Part shown: positions 57,282 to 64,000 of the stretch, one piece after another
Layout: each line of letters begins with the position of its first letter
Position numbering within the stretch: the stretch's first letter is position 1
Program-made: the position numbers and the translations under genes
Assembly: GCA_050331815.1 (NCBI GenBank)
Contig: JBHJGM010000008.1
Coordinates: 182,654 to 246,653 of the forward strand
Reading direction: 5' to 3'
DNA: 64,000 bases
Source: JBHJGM01 sp050331815
Lineage (GTDB): Bacteria > Verrucomicrobiota > Verrucomicrobiia > Opitutales > JBHJGM01
The notes under the pieces: model-generated
What the model was told of the DNA's origin: nothing
The model's database searches: none
Seen by the model: the letters and a program-made list of their open reading frames with translations, nothing else

Positions 57282-58037
57282 ATGACCAACCCTTACGAAA
57301 CCGATAAGCTCCTGGCGGAGTATTTGCTTTTCCACTACGGCACCGCCGAAGAAGTGCTGCCCTGGCCGGAGGGACCGCAGGATGCCCTCGACTTTGCCGT
57401 GCGCAGCGTCACTGAAACCCTCGACGCCAGCGCGCTTGCCGAAAACGCACGCGCCCTGGACGTGGGCTGCGCGGTGGGTCGGGCCGCCTTTGAGCTTGCC
57501 CGACACTGCACCGAAGTTATCGGCATCGATTTTTCGGCCCGCTTTATCGAGGCCGCCTCCAGCCTGCAGCAAAGCGGCAAGCTGAAGTATTACCGCCCGC
57601 TTCACGGCAAGCAGAGCGTCCCCTCCCAGGCGGTCGTCCCGTCGGGTATCGCGCGTGAACGCGTTTCCTTTGAAGTGGGCGACGCCTGCCACCTGCGCGA
57701 AGACTTCGGCACCTTTGACGTGGTGCTCGCGGCCAACCTTATCTGCCGCCTGCCAGAGCCCCTGCGCTTCTTCGAGCGCCTGCCGACGCTCCTCAAGCCG
57801 GGCGGCCAGTTCATCCTGACCACGCCCTACACCTACCTCGAGGAGTACACTCCGTTGGACCACTGGCTGGGCGGCTTGCCGGGCGGGTCGACGCCGGTCG
57901 AAGCCGTGGCGGAGGTTCTCGGTGGGCTCGGCTTTCAACTCCAGCGTGAGCGTGACCTGCCCATGCTCATCGCCGAGACCCCGCGCAAGTTCCAATGGAC
58001 GATGGTCCACGGCTCGGTCTGGTCCCCCGCCGGCTGA
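57282..58037 (+). CDS. Putative 4-mercaptohistidine N1-methyltransferase (OvoA C-terminal type), stand-alone
   Basis: 251 residues. SAM-dependent methyltransferase matching the C-terminal domain of OvoA (TIGR04345 type): NPYETDKLLAEYLLFHYGTA, EEVLPWPEGPQDALDFAVRS, SAM motif ALDVGCAVGRAAFELARHCT, GIDFSARFIEAASSLQ, VSFEVGDACHLREDFGTFDV, LLKPGGQFILTTPYTYLEEY. In ovothiol biosynthesis it N1-methylates 4-mercaptohistidine. In many organisms this domain is fused to the sulfoxide synthase; here it stands alone and no synthase gene lies in the window, so ovothiol production is unproven. ATG 57282 (MTNPYETD) is the family start. Confidence 0.9.
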   Translation: MTNPYETDKLLAEYLLFHYGTAEEVLPWPEGPQDALDFAVRSVTETLDASALAENARALDVGCAVGRAAFELARHCTEVIGIDFSARFIEAASSLQQSGKLKYYRPLHGKQSVPSQAVVPSGIARERVSFEVGDACHLREDFGTFDVVLAANLICRLPEPLRFFERLPTLLKPGGQFILTTPYTYLEEYTPLDHWLGGLPGGSTPVEAVAEVLGGLGFQLQRERDLPMLIAETPRKFQWTMVHGSVWSPAG

Positions 58038-58088
58038 CAGAAAGAAGCAGCCTTGCCGGAAGCGTGCGCGCCTCTTAGCATCTGTCCT

Positions 58089-58178
58089 ATGTCAGTTGGC
58101 CTTCTTGCCATCGGTGCGGCGGTGCTCGTTATTGGTGTTATCATCTTTGTGATCTGGGGCAGCTCCTCCGGAAAATAA
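58089..58178 (+). CDS. 29-residue single-pass membrane peptide
   Basis: Very short frame: MSVGLLAIGAAVLVIGVIIF then VIWGSSSGK and a stop. One hydrophobic helix of about 20 residues with Gly/Ala-Val-Ile composition and a short polar C-tail. It fits the style of small regulatory membrane peptides and is positioned 52 bp after the methyltransferase and 79 bp before lemA, followed by a hairpin. No Shine-Dalgarno is strong. Real small proteins of this kind are common, but the evidence here is only hydrophobicity and position. Confidence 0.5.
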   Translation: MSVGLLAIGAAVLVIGVIIFVIWGSSSGK

Positions 58179-58204
58179 CCGCTGGATCCTCAAGGATGCG
58201 GGTC

Positions 58205-58230
58205 CCGCCTTCGCGGCGGTCTTGCTTTCT
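58205..58230 (+). terminator. Weak candidate terminator before lemA
   Basis: CCGCC (58205-58209) and GGCGG (58215-58219) around a TTCGC loop, followed by TCTTGCTTTCT. Short stem with a TTCG-type loop and moderately T-rich tail, located 27 bp after the small peptide frame. Confidence 0.45.
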
Positions 58231-58256
58231 CGGGTTGCGCGACTCACACTCGCGTC

Positions 58257-58856
58257 ATGCAAACGGGTTGGATCCTCCTGATTGTTCTGGTCGTGCTGGC
58301 GGTCTTCCTCGCGATTTGGGCGATCTCCATCTACAACCGGCTCGTCCAGTTGCGAAACCGCTACAAAAACGCGTTTTCGCAAATCGATGTTCAGCTCAAG
58401 CGCCGCTACGACCTCATCCCCAATCTGGTTGAAACGGCCAAGGGCTACATGGCGCACGAGCGGGAGACCCTGGAGGCCGTCATCGCCGCGCGCAACACCG
58501 CCGTCAGCGCCGGGCAGAAGGCCTCGGACGCCCCCGGAGATCCCTCGGCCATGCAGGGCTTGATCGGTGCCGAAGCCGCGCTGACCGGGGCCATGGGCCG
58601 ACTTTTTGCCGTCATGGAGGCCTACCCCGATCTCAAGGCCAACCAAAACATGCTGCAGGTGCAGGAGGAACTCACCTCCACCGAGAACAAGATCGCTTTT
58701 AGCCGTCAGGCCTACAACGACTCCGTCATGACCTTCAACACCGCCCGCGAGACCTTTCCCAACGTGCTCTTCGCGGGCATGTTTAATTTCAGCGAAGCGC
58801 GCATGTGGGAGATCGAGGACGCCACCCAGCGCGAAGCCCCGCAGGTCCAGTTTTAG
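58257..58856 (+). CDS. lemA: LemA family protein
   Basis: 199 residues. N-terminal membrane anchor (WILLIVLVVLAVFLAIWAIS), then IYNRLVQLRNRYKNAFSQID, VQLKRRYDLIPNLVETAKGY, YPDLKANQNMLQVQEELTST and RQAYNDSVMTFNTARETFPN, the LemA hallmarks, forming a long helical periplasmic/cytosolic bundle. LemA proteins often pair with M48 HtpX-like proteases or TPM-domain proteins in envelope stress. Here the M48 gene follows 30 bp later on the same strand, a classic lemA-htpX pair. Confidence 0.95.
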   Translation: MQTGWILLIVLVVLAVFLAIWAISIYNRLVQLRNRYKNAFSQIDVQLKRRYDLIPNLVETAKGYMAHERETLEAVIAARNTAVSAGQKASDAPGDPSAMQGLIGAEAALTGAMGRLFAVMEAYPDLKANQNMLQVQEELTSTENKIAFSRQAYNDSVMTFNTARETFPNVLFAGMFNFSEARMWEIEDATQREAPQVQF

Positions 58857-58886
58857 TCTCAGACCACGCGCGGAGCGCTGTCTGCC

Positions 58887-60857
58887 ATGGACTTTTTCGA
58901 GCGCCAGGAACGGGCCCGCAAGCGTACGCAGTGGCTGCTGCTGTACTTCATCCTGGCCGTGGTGCTGATCATTGCGGCGATGTACGTGCTCGTTTTCTGG
59001 GCTCTGGTACTGGTTCCCTACGAAAATCCCTACCGCGCCTCCAACGCTTTCTGGCACTGGGATCTGTTTACCTACACGGTCTTGGCGACTCTGGGTATCG
59101 TTGGCATCGCGCTCGCGTTTAAGGTCATGGAACTGCGTTCGGGTGGCGGTGCCGTGGCGCGCTCGATTGGCGGTACACGCGTCGACCCGGCCACCACCAA
59201 CGCCGACGAGCGCCGCCTGCTCAATGTCGTCGAAGAGATGGCCATCGCCTCGGGCACGCCCGTGCCCGAGGTCTATGTGCTGCACCATGAGCCAGGGTTG
59301 AACGCCTTCGCCGCTGGCTACTCTCCGGACGATGCCGCAGTCGCCGTGACCAAGGGCCTGCTCGAGAGCCTGAACCGCGATGAATTGCAGGGTGTCATCG
59401 CGCATGAGTTCAGCCACATCCTCAACGGCGACATGCGCCTGAATATCCGGCTGATCGGCGCGCTCTTCGGCATCATGGTGCTCGCGATTATCGGGCAGGG
59501 GTTCCTGCGCGGGCTTTTCTACGGCCGGGCCTTTCGCGGTGGCAGTCGCCGCGGCAAAGATAACGGCGGGGCCCTAATCCTGGTCATCGCGCTGGTGGCT
59601 CTGGGCCTGACCGTCATCGGCTACATCGGTGTCTTCTTCGGGCGACTCATCCAGAGCGCCATCTCCCGACAGCGCGAATTCCTCGCCGACAGCGCCGCCG
59701 TCCAGTTCACCCGAAACCCCGACGGCATCGCGGGCGCGCTGATGCGCATCGGCGGCATTCACCACGGTTCTCATCTCAAGAGCGCGCACGCTGAGGAGGT
59801 GGCCCACATGTTTTTTTCCCGTGGGGTGGGTGGGCTCAGCAGCCTGAGCGGCTTTTTTGAGACGCACCCGCCGCTCAGGGAACGCATCCGCGCTATTTTG
59901 CCTTCCTGGGACGGCAAGTTTGTACTCGATACGCGCAAGAGTGCCCCCAAAGAACCGTCGCCGCTCCCGCCCACCCAACGCGGCTCGCCGCAGGCTTTTG
60001 CGCTGTCCGTCGGTTCGGCCATGAATCTCATCGGCACCCTTGAAGCCGACCAGATCGAAGCCGCGCAAAACGCCCGCGAAGCCATCCCCGACGACTTGCT
60101 GCGCGCGGTGCACGAAACCCTCAGCGCCCGCGCGGTCGTGCTGTGCCTGTTGCTGGATGCCTTGCCTCAGGCCCGCCAAAAGCAATTGGCCTGGCTCAAC
60201 ACCCAAGCCGAGCCGGGCCTTCGGCAGTCCATCGAAAAACTGCTGCCGCTTATCCAGGCTTTGGGCGCGGCTGCGCGCCTGCCGCTGGTCAGCGTTTGCG
60301 TGCCGGCGTTGGCGCACATGTCTCCCGAGCAGCTTGAAACCTTCTTGCACCGCTGTGAGCATCTGGCCCGCTTCGACGAACAGGTGACCATTTTTGAATT
60401 CGCCCTGCTGCGGTTCATAAAGCACTCTGTCGAGCCCCGGGTGACGGGCTTGGTCAAGCGGGGCCGCCGCCGTCCCATCGGTCCGCGCGAGGTGGGCCCC
60501 GAGCTTTCAATGGCCCTTTCCTGGGTCGCGCACGCGGGTGCGAAAACTTCGGAAACAGCCGCCGCTGCTTTTGCCCGGCAATTGAAGACGACCATCCCGT
60601 TTATCCGCGACCACGTGGTGTTCGTACCGTACGAACAACTCGATCCGGACAGCCTGAACCACGCCCTGGATTGCCTGGCTGAAGCCTCTTTTGCCGTGCG
60701 GCGCAACGCCATTCAGTTCGCCGCCTACCTGATAACCGCCGATGGAGAAATCACCGTCGACGAAACCGAACTGTTGCGTGCTTTCGCGGTTTCGCTCGGC
60801 TGCCCGGTGCCGCCACTGTACTTGCCAAGGGGCAAAGAAAAACCGCGAGCATCCTGA
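58887..60857 (+). CDS. M48-family (HtpX-like) membrane metalloprotease with long C-terminal domain
   Basis: 656 residues, more than twice a typical HtpX (about 290). Two N-terminal transmembrane helices (WLLLYFILAVVLIIAAMYVL; DLFTYTVLATLGIVGIALAF), zinc site in LQGVIAHEFSHILNGDMRLN (HExxH form HEFSH), two more helices (LIGALFGIMVLAIIGQGFLR; GALILVIALVALGLTVIGYI) and the downstream Glu region SRQREFLADSAAVQF. After about residue 350 a helical cytosolic extension follows (MNLIGTLEADQIEAAQNARE, RAVVLCLLLDALPQARQKQL) ending in a TerB-like segment (AAYLITADGEITVDETELLR). Degrades misfolded membrane proteins. The last bases double as the dps terminator. Confidence 0.93.
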   Translation: MDFFERQERARKRTQWLLLYFILAVVLIIAAMYVLVFWALVLVPYENPYRASNAFWHWDLFTYTVLATLGIVGIALAFKVMELRSGGGAVARSIGGTRVDPATTNADERRLLNVVEEMAIASGTPVPEVYVLHHEPGLNAFAAGYSPDDAAVAVTKGLLESLNRDELQGVIAHEFSHILNGDMRLNIRLIGALFGIMVLAIIGQGFLRGLFYGRAFRGGSRRGKDNGGALILVIALVALGLTVIGYIGVFFGRLIQSAISRQREFLADSAAVQFTRNPDGIAGALMRIGGIHHGSHLKSAHAEEVAHMFFSRGVGGLSSLSGFFETHPPLRERIRAILPSWDGKFVLDTRKSAPKEPSPLPPTQRGSPQAFALSVGSAMNLIGTLEADQIEAAQNAREAIPDDLLRAVHETLSARAVVLCLLLDALPQARQKQLAWLNTQAEPGLRQSIEKLLPLIQALGAAARLPLVSVCVPALAHMSPEQLETFLHRCEHLARFDEQVTIFEFALLRFIKHSVEPRVTGLVKRGRRRPIGPREVGPELSMALSWVAHAGAKTSETAAAAFARQLKTTIPFIRDHVVFVPYEQLDPDSLNHALDCLAEASFAVRRNAIQFAAYLITADGEITVDETELLRAFAVSLGCPVPPLYLPRGKEKPRAS

Positions 60858-60868
60858 GATGCCCGCGG
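60833..60868 (-). terminator. Intrinsic terminator of dps, overlapping the end of the M48 gene
   Basis: Read on minus: an 11-bp stem (60858-60868 with 60843-60853, one mismatch, 4-nt loop) followed by TTTTTCTTTG. It lies 37 bp after the dps stop and its arms straddle the TGA of the convergent M48 gene (60855-60857). Confidence 0.75.
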
Positions 60869-60904
60869 CTTGTGCGTGGAAAATTCTAACAGCAGGTATG
60901 CGAA

Positions 60905-61366
60905 CTACTTCAAGTAGCTGCGCAGCATCCACATGGTTTTTTCGTGAACCTGGATACGCGCAATCATCATATCCTCGGTCTCGTCGTCGCCGTTGTCCCC
61001 GGCCAGATCACGCGTCTCCTTGAGGTGCTTTACGGTCTGAGCGTGCTGCTCGAGCAGGCTCGAAATCATGTCTGTTGCGGTGGTCTGCTCCTCAATTTCG
61101 TTGAAGCCGGCCATCGCTGCAAGCCGCTGCAGGCCGCCGGGCGCATAGCCGCCCAGGGCGCGCACGCGCTCGGCAATGTCGTCGACTGCCTGAAAAAGCT
61201 CGGTGTATTGCTCTTCAAAGGCGTTGTGCAGCGCGAAAAATCCGGGGCCTTCCACATTCCAGTGGCAGTGGTGCGTCTGGCCCATCAGCGCGTAGCTGTC
61301 GGCGATGATTTGGCGCAGTCCATCGCGAATCTGTTTCTCAGTATCTGTAGTCTGTACGGTGGTCAT
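60905..61366 (-). CDS. dps: Dps family ferroxidase / DNA-protection protein
   Basis: 153 residues. Dps dodecamers store iron and protect DNA under oxidative stress and starvation. Ferroxidase ligands are visible: His in QTHHCHWNVEGPGFFALHNA (first His) and the Asp/Glu in HNAFEEQYTELFQAVDDIAE. The C-terminal helix (EDMMIARIQVHEKTMWMLRS) matches the family. No Lys-rich DNA-binding N-tail, so DNA binding is uncertain. Own terminator downstream. Confidence 0.95.
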   Translation of the reverse strand: MTTVQTTDTEKQIRDGLRQIIADSYALMGQTHHCHWNVEGPGFFALHNAFEEQYTELFQAVDDIAERVRALGGYAPGGLQRLAAMAGFNEIEEQTTATDMISSLLEQHAQTVKHLKETRDLAGDNGDDETEDMMIARIQVHEKTMWMLRSYLK

Positions 61367-61456
61367 AGTGGTCAGTTATGCGCAAACGTTTGAGCGTGTT
61401 CAAGCTTGGGTCAAAATCGATGCATAATGCATGAGCAAACAGGCTCATGCCGTAAA

Positions 61457-62368
61457 TTAACTCATAAGCGCCTGTAGTTCCGCGTCGCTCGCCTCGAGCA
61501 GCTTCTGGGGGTCTTCACCGCGCGCGCGCAGCTCTCGCAGGCTCAGCGAGGCGTGCCGCTTAGCCAGGCGTTGACCGTCTCCGTCGCGCAGCAGCGGGGT
61601 ATGCCACCAAAGGGGCGGCTCCAGCCCTAACGCCTCATAGACTAGAAGCTGGCGCGCGGTCGATTTGAGCAGATCTTCGCCCCGCACGACTTCGCTGATG
61701 GCCATCGCGGCATCGTCCACCACCACAGCCAGCTCATAGGCGGGCACATCCTCGCGGTTCCAAATCACGAAATCGCCAAAGTCCTCACCGGCGGTGAGGG
61801 TCTGAGCGCCGCAACGCCCGTCCTCAAACCGCACAGGCGTACCCGCTGGCACCCGAAAACGCCAGTTGGGGATGCCTTCTTCGGGAACTCGCGCGATACC
61901 CGGAGCCTCAAATTCTTTTTCCAGGCCCGGCTCCGGTCGCCATTTGCTGAGGTAGAGTGCCTCGGCGGTTGCGTCGTGTTCGTGGGGCGCGGTGGGGGCC
62001 TCCCGCAGATCCTTGCGCGAGCGCCAGCAGGGGTAAATCCAGCCGCCCGCCCGCAACTGCTCCCAGGCTGCCGCATAGATGGCCCGGCGCTGGCTTTGGA
62101 TGTAGGGTGCGTGCGGTCCGCCGAGTTCGGGGCTCGCGTCCCAGTCCAGGCCCAGCCAGCGCAAATCCGCGACGGCCGCCTCGGCGAACTCGGCTCGGCA
62201 CCGGCGCGGGTCGAGGTCTTCGATCCGCACGATCAGCTTCCCTTGGGCCTGCCGCGCCCGCTTCCAGGCGGTGTGAAACGTCCGCGCGTGGCCCAGGTGG
62301 AGATACCCGGTGGGGGTCGGTGCGAGGCGTCCACGATAGGGGGTCGGCGCGGGCATCTCGGCATCCAT
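61457..62368 (-). CDS. gluQ: Glutamyl-Q tRNA(Asp) synthetase
   Basis: 303 residues. GluRS paralogue that glutamylates queuosine at position 34 of tRNA(Asp), lacking the anticodon-binding domain. Motifs: YRGRLAPTPTGYLHLGHART (HIGH-like), IVRIEDLDPRRCRAEFAEAA, ISEVVRGEDLLKSTARQLLV, and GQRLAKRHASLSLRELRARG (KMSKS-like). The zinc site is broken: the family CxC...YxxxC reads YPCWRSRKDL with no second Cys, and no later Cys ligand. ATG 62368 is chosen over 62356. Divergent from the DEAD-box helicase across 62 bp. Confidence 0.9.
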   Translation of the reverse strand: MDAEMPAPTPYRGRLAPTPTGYLHLGHARTFHTAWKRARQAQGKLIVRIEDLDPRRCRAEFAEAAVADLRWLGLDWDASPELGGPHAPYIQSQRRAIYAAAWEQLRAGGWIYPCWRSRKDLREAPTAPHEHDATAEALYLSKWRPEPGLEKEFEAPGIARVPEEGIPNWRFRVPAGTPVRFEDGRCGAQTLTAGEDFGDFVIWNREDVPAYELAVVVDDAAMAISEVVRGEDLLKSTARQLLVYEALGLEPPLWWHTPLLRDGDGQRLAKRHASLSLRELRARGEDPQKLLEASDAELQALMS

Positions 62369-62430
62369 TAGTGTTTTAACCTTGTTGAGAGCAAGAACCG
62401 GCGTATGGTTTCGCCTTTCTATTGGACGTA

Positions 62431-63651
62431 ATGACATTTGACGAATTGGGCCTCTCCGAGGCGGTCAGCCGTGCGGTCGCCGATTGCGGATACGAGAAGC
62501 CAACACCCATTCAAGAGCACGCCATCCCGGTTATTTTAAACGGTCGGGACGTGGTGGGCTCCGCGCAAACCGGCACCGGCAAGACGGCTGCATACGCGCT
62601 GCCGGTGCTTACTCTGCTCGATGAGCCCAAGGGCTTCCCGCGCTGCCTGGTGCTCGTGCCCACGCGCGAACTCGCCGTGCAGGTTGAGGAGAACTTCCAG
62701 ACCTACGGGGTCTACAGCGGGCTCAAGCGTGCGCTGCTGTACGGCGGCGTCCGCTACGGCAAGCAGCTGGAATCGCTCAGCGACGGTGCCGACATTGTGG
62801 TGGCCACGCCGGGGCGGCTGCTCGATCACCTTGGCCAGAAAAACCTTTCCCTGGAAAAGCTCGAGATTCTCGTCCTCGACGAGGTCGACCGCATGCTCGA
62901 CATGGGTTTCATCGACGACGTCACACGCATCGTCAACCGCTGCGCCAAGGAGCGCCAGACCCTGCTGTTCTCGGCCACCGTGCCGGACAAAATCCGCAAC
63001 CTGGCCGGCTGGGTCCTGACCGACCCCGTCGATGTCAACATCGGTGCGCGCAAGAGCCCGGCGGACACCGTTGATCACGCTATTTATCCCGTTGACGGCA
63101 TCCAGAAATACGACCTGTTGCTGGCCCTGCTCGAAAAACTCGACTACGAGAGCGTGCTCGTCTTCACCCGTACCAAGCGCGACGCCGAGCGCATCGCCCA
63201 GTGGTTGATCGACCACGAGCACCCGGTGGCCATCATGCACGCCGACCGTTCCCAGGGCGATCGGGCCAAGGCGCTCAAGGGCTTCAAGGAGGGTACGTAC
63301 AAGGTGCTTGTGGCCACAGACATCGCCTCGCGCGGGCTCGACATCAGCGGAATCACCCACGTGATCAATTACAACGTGCCGCAGCATCCCGAGGACTACG
63401 TGCACCGCATCGGACGCACCGGACGCGCCCTGACCGAGGGCGAGGCCTACACCCTCTTCTCCTCCGAGGAGTCCAATTTTGTTTCCGAGATCGAGCGCTA
63501 CATCGAGCGTCCGGTCGAGCGCCGCAAGCTCGAGGGCTTCAACTACCGCAACGAGCCAGTGCTCGCCAACAGTCCGGTCCCCGTCCGCCGCAAGCGCAAC
63601 CGCGGCTACACCGCCCCCGACAGCTTCGCCTCCTTCCGCAAGCGCCGGTAG
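62431..63651 (+). CDS. DEAD-box RNA helicase (RhlE-like)
   Basis: 406 residues. ATP-dependent RNA helicase. Q motif (FDELGLSEAVSRAVADCGYE, PTPIQ), motif I AQTGTGKT, Ia PTREL, GG, Ib TPGR, motif II reads VLDEVD (Val for the usual Ala), motif III SAT, then the second RecA domain: VLVFTRTKRDAERIAQWL, ATDIASRGLDI, HRIGRTGR. A short basic C-tail (VPVRRKRNRGY, FRKRR) suits RNA binding. Likely in ribosome assembly or mRNA decay. ATG 62431 precedes TFDELGLSEA; a TTG nine bases earlier is less likely. Confidence 0.95.
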   Translation: MTFDELGLSEAVSRAVADCGYEKPTPIQEHAIPVILNGRDVVGSAQTGTGKTAAYALPVLTLLDEPKGFPRCLVLVPTRELAVQVEENFQTYGVYSGLKRALLYGGVRYGKQLESLSDGADIVVATPGRLLDHLGQKNLSLEKLEILVLDEVDRMLDMGFIDDVTRIVNRCAKERQTLLFSATVPDKIRNLAGWVLTDPVDVNIGARKSPADTVDHAIYPVDGIQKYDLLLALLEKLDYESVLVFTRTKRDAERIAQWLIDHEHPVAIMHADRSQGDRAKALKGFKEGTYKVLVATDIASRGLDISGITHVINYNVPQHPEDYVHRIGRTGRALTEGEAYTLFSSEESNFVSEIERYIERPVERRKLEGFNYRNEPVLANSPVPVRRKRNRGYTAPDSFASFRKRR

Positions 63652-63708
63652 ACGTCGCGTATCCCGCATTTTGGCCACGACTGTTTGAGTTCGGCGGGGG
63701 CTTGAACC

Positions 63709-64000
63709 ATGCTTGAGCTTATGGCCTCCCCCACGCACCCGGTTGACACAAAAGACCCCGAAGCCGCGCCCGTGCGCCTGCCGGCCAACCGTAACGCTGG
63801 CTCACGCACCCGCGTCGTGGTGCTGGGTGGTGGCTTCGGCGGGCTATCCTTCGCGCGGCATCTCGACACGCGCAACATCGAGCTGACGCTGGTGGACCGC
63901 CGCAACCACCACCTGTTTCAGCCGCTATTGTACCAGGTGGCGACCGCCGGCTTGTCCGCGCCCGACATCGCCCAGCCGATCCGCTCCATCCTCTCGGGCA
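63709..64000 (+). CDS. NAD(P)/FAD-dependent NDH-2-type dehydrogenase, 3' end missing
   Basis: Runs off the window edge; the first 97 residues are seen. After a short N-terminal tail, TRVVVLGGGFGGLSFARHLD is the FAD-binding GxGxxG strand and ELTLVDRRNHHLFQPLLYQV followed by ATAGLSAPDIAQPIRSILSG is diagnostic of type II NADH dehydrogenases. Non-proton-pumping membrane-associated NADH:quinone oxidoreductase. ATG 63709 has another in-frame ATG at 63721; either may start. Confidence 0.9.
   Translation, partial: MLELMASPTHPVDTKDPEAAPVRLPANRNAGSRTRVVVLGGGFGGLSFARHLDTRNIELTLVDRRNHHLFQPLLYQVATAGLSAPDIAQPIRSILSG

Noticed and set aside
56910..58010. 366-aa minus-strand frame
   Set aside because: Antisense shadow of the methyltransferase gene and pseudogene; the plus strand has a complete SAM-dependent fold.
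1..64000. CRISPR arrays, IS elements, tRNA and rRNA genes
   Set aside because: No regularly spaced repeats, transposase motifs, cloverleaf-like sequences or rRNA segments were recognised by eye; a tRNAscan/CRISPR search could still find something missed.

Overview
GC-rich chromosomal DNA (roughly 60-65% GC by eye) from a Gram-negative bacterium, most likely a Verrucomicrobiota of the Opitutia type. This placement is inferred from gene content: LPS-export genes, an outer-membrane beta-barrel, a PEP-CTERM protein, large membrane-anchored Ser/Thr kinases with proline-rich linkers, an SLA1-like (SHD1) secreted protein, a sulfatase, a stand-alone ovothiol-type methyltransferase, and HprK next to lptB. 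No rRNA, tRNA, CRISPR, phage or insertion sequence was recognised; the window is mostly core genome with small accessory patches.

Layout. 1-7.5 kb: truncated amidohydrolase and glutamine amidotransferase (-), VanZ-like protein and ligA (+), an SHD1/thioredoxin-like secreted protein, a GT61 glycosyltransferase and pyruvate kinase (-). 7.6-11.2 kb: a 1070-aa pseudokinase/PEGA/SUMF1 membrane protein and a cysteine-less FmdB-like protein. 11.5-15.7 kb: catabolic patch with a xylose-isomerase-like TIM barrel, a lower-GC orphan, a CxPxR sulfatase and an SGNH hydrolase. 15.8-26.6 kb: housekeeping genes holA, SDR, cinA, uvrC, metH and rsmG. 26.6-28.5 kb: beta-barrel and a coiled-coil protein. 28.7-34.2 kb: signalling island with a LuxR-type response regulator, a REC-PAS-kinase with a degenerate receiver, an Hpt protein and a 962-aa hybrid kinase. 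34.2-37.3 kb: LptC-like, lptA, lptB, hprK. 37.3-39.4 kb: DnaA-box-rich spacer and dnaA. 39.4-44.5 kb: hypotheticals, a DUF2064 transferase, a VWA/PEP-CTERM protein and exonuclease III. 44.5-52.2 kb: minus-strand array tatD, kinase with tandem DUF192, kinase with Sel1 repeats, moeB-rhodanese. 52.3-58.2 kb: secreted proteins, an M29-like aminopeptidase, a decayed DUF6869-like gene, the ovothiol-type methyltransferase and a 29-aa membrane peptide. 58.2-64 kb: lemA, M48 protease, dps, gluQ, a DEAD-box helicase and a truncated NDH-2.

Three themes stand out. (1) Three membrane-anchored eukaryotic-like kinases (one catalytically dead) carry unusual periplasmic domains; the tandem DUF192 fusion is the most novel. 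(2) Four proteins whose families normally carry cysteine metal sites (LigA zinc finger, UvrC Fe-S site, FmdB zinc ribbon, GluQ-RS zinc site) have lost those cysteines while the catalytic residues I could check are intact. (3) A compact multistep phosphorelay has all its parts in one locus, including a receiver lacking its phospho-acceptor Asp.

Start codons are often uncertain because Shine-Dalgarno sequences are weak or absent here. Family names come from motif recognition, not database searches.
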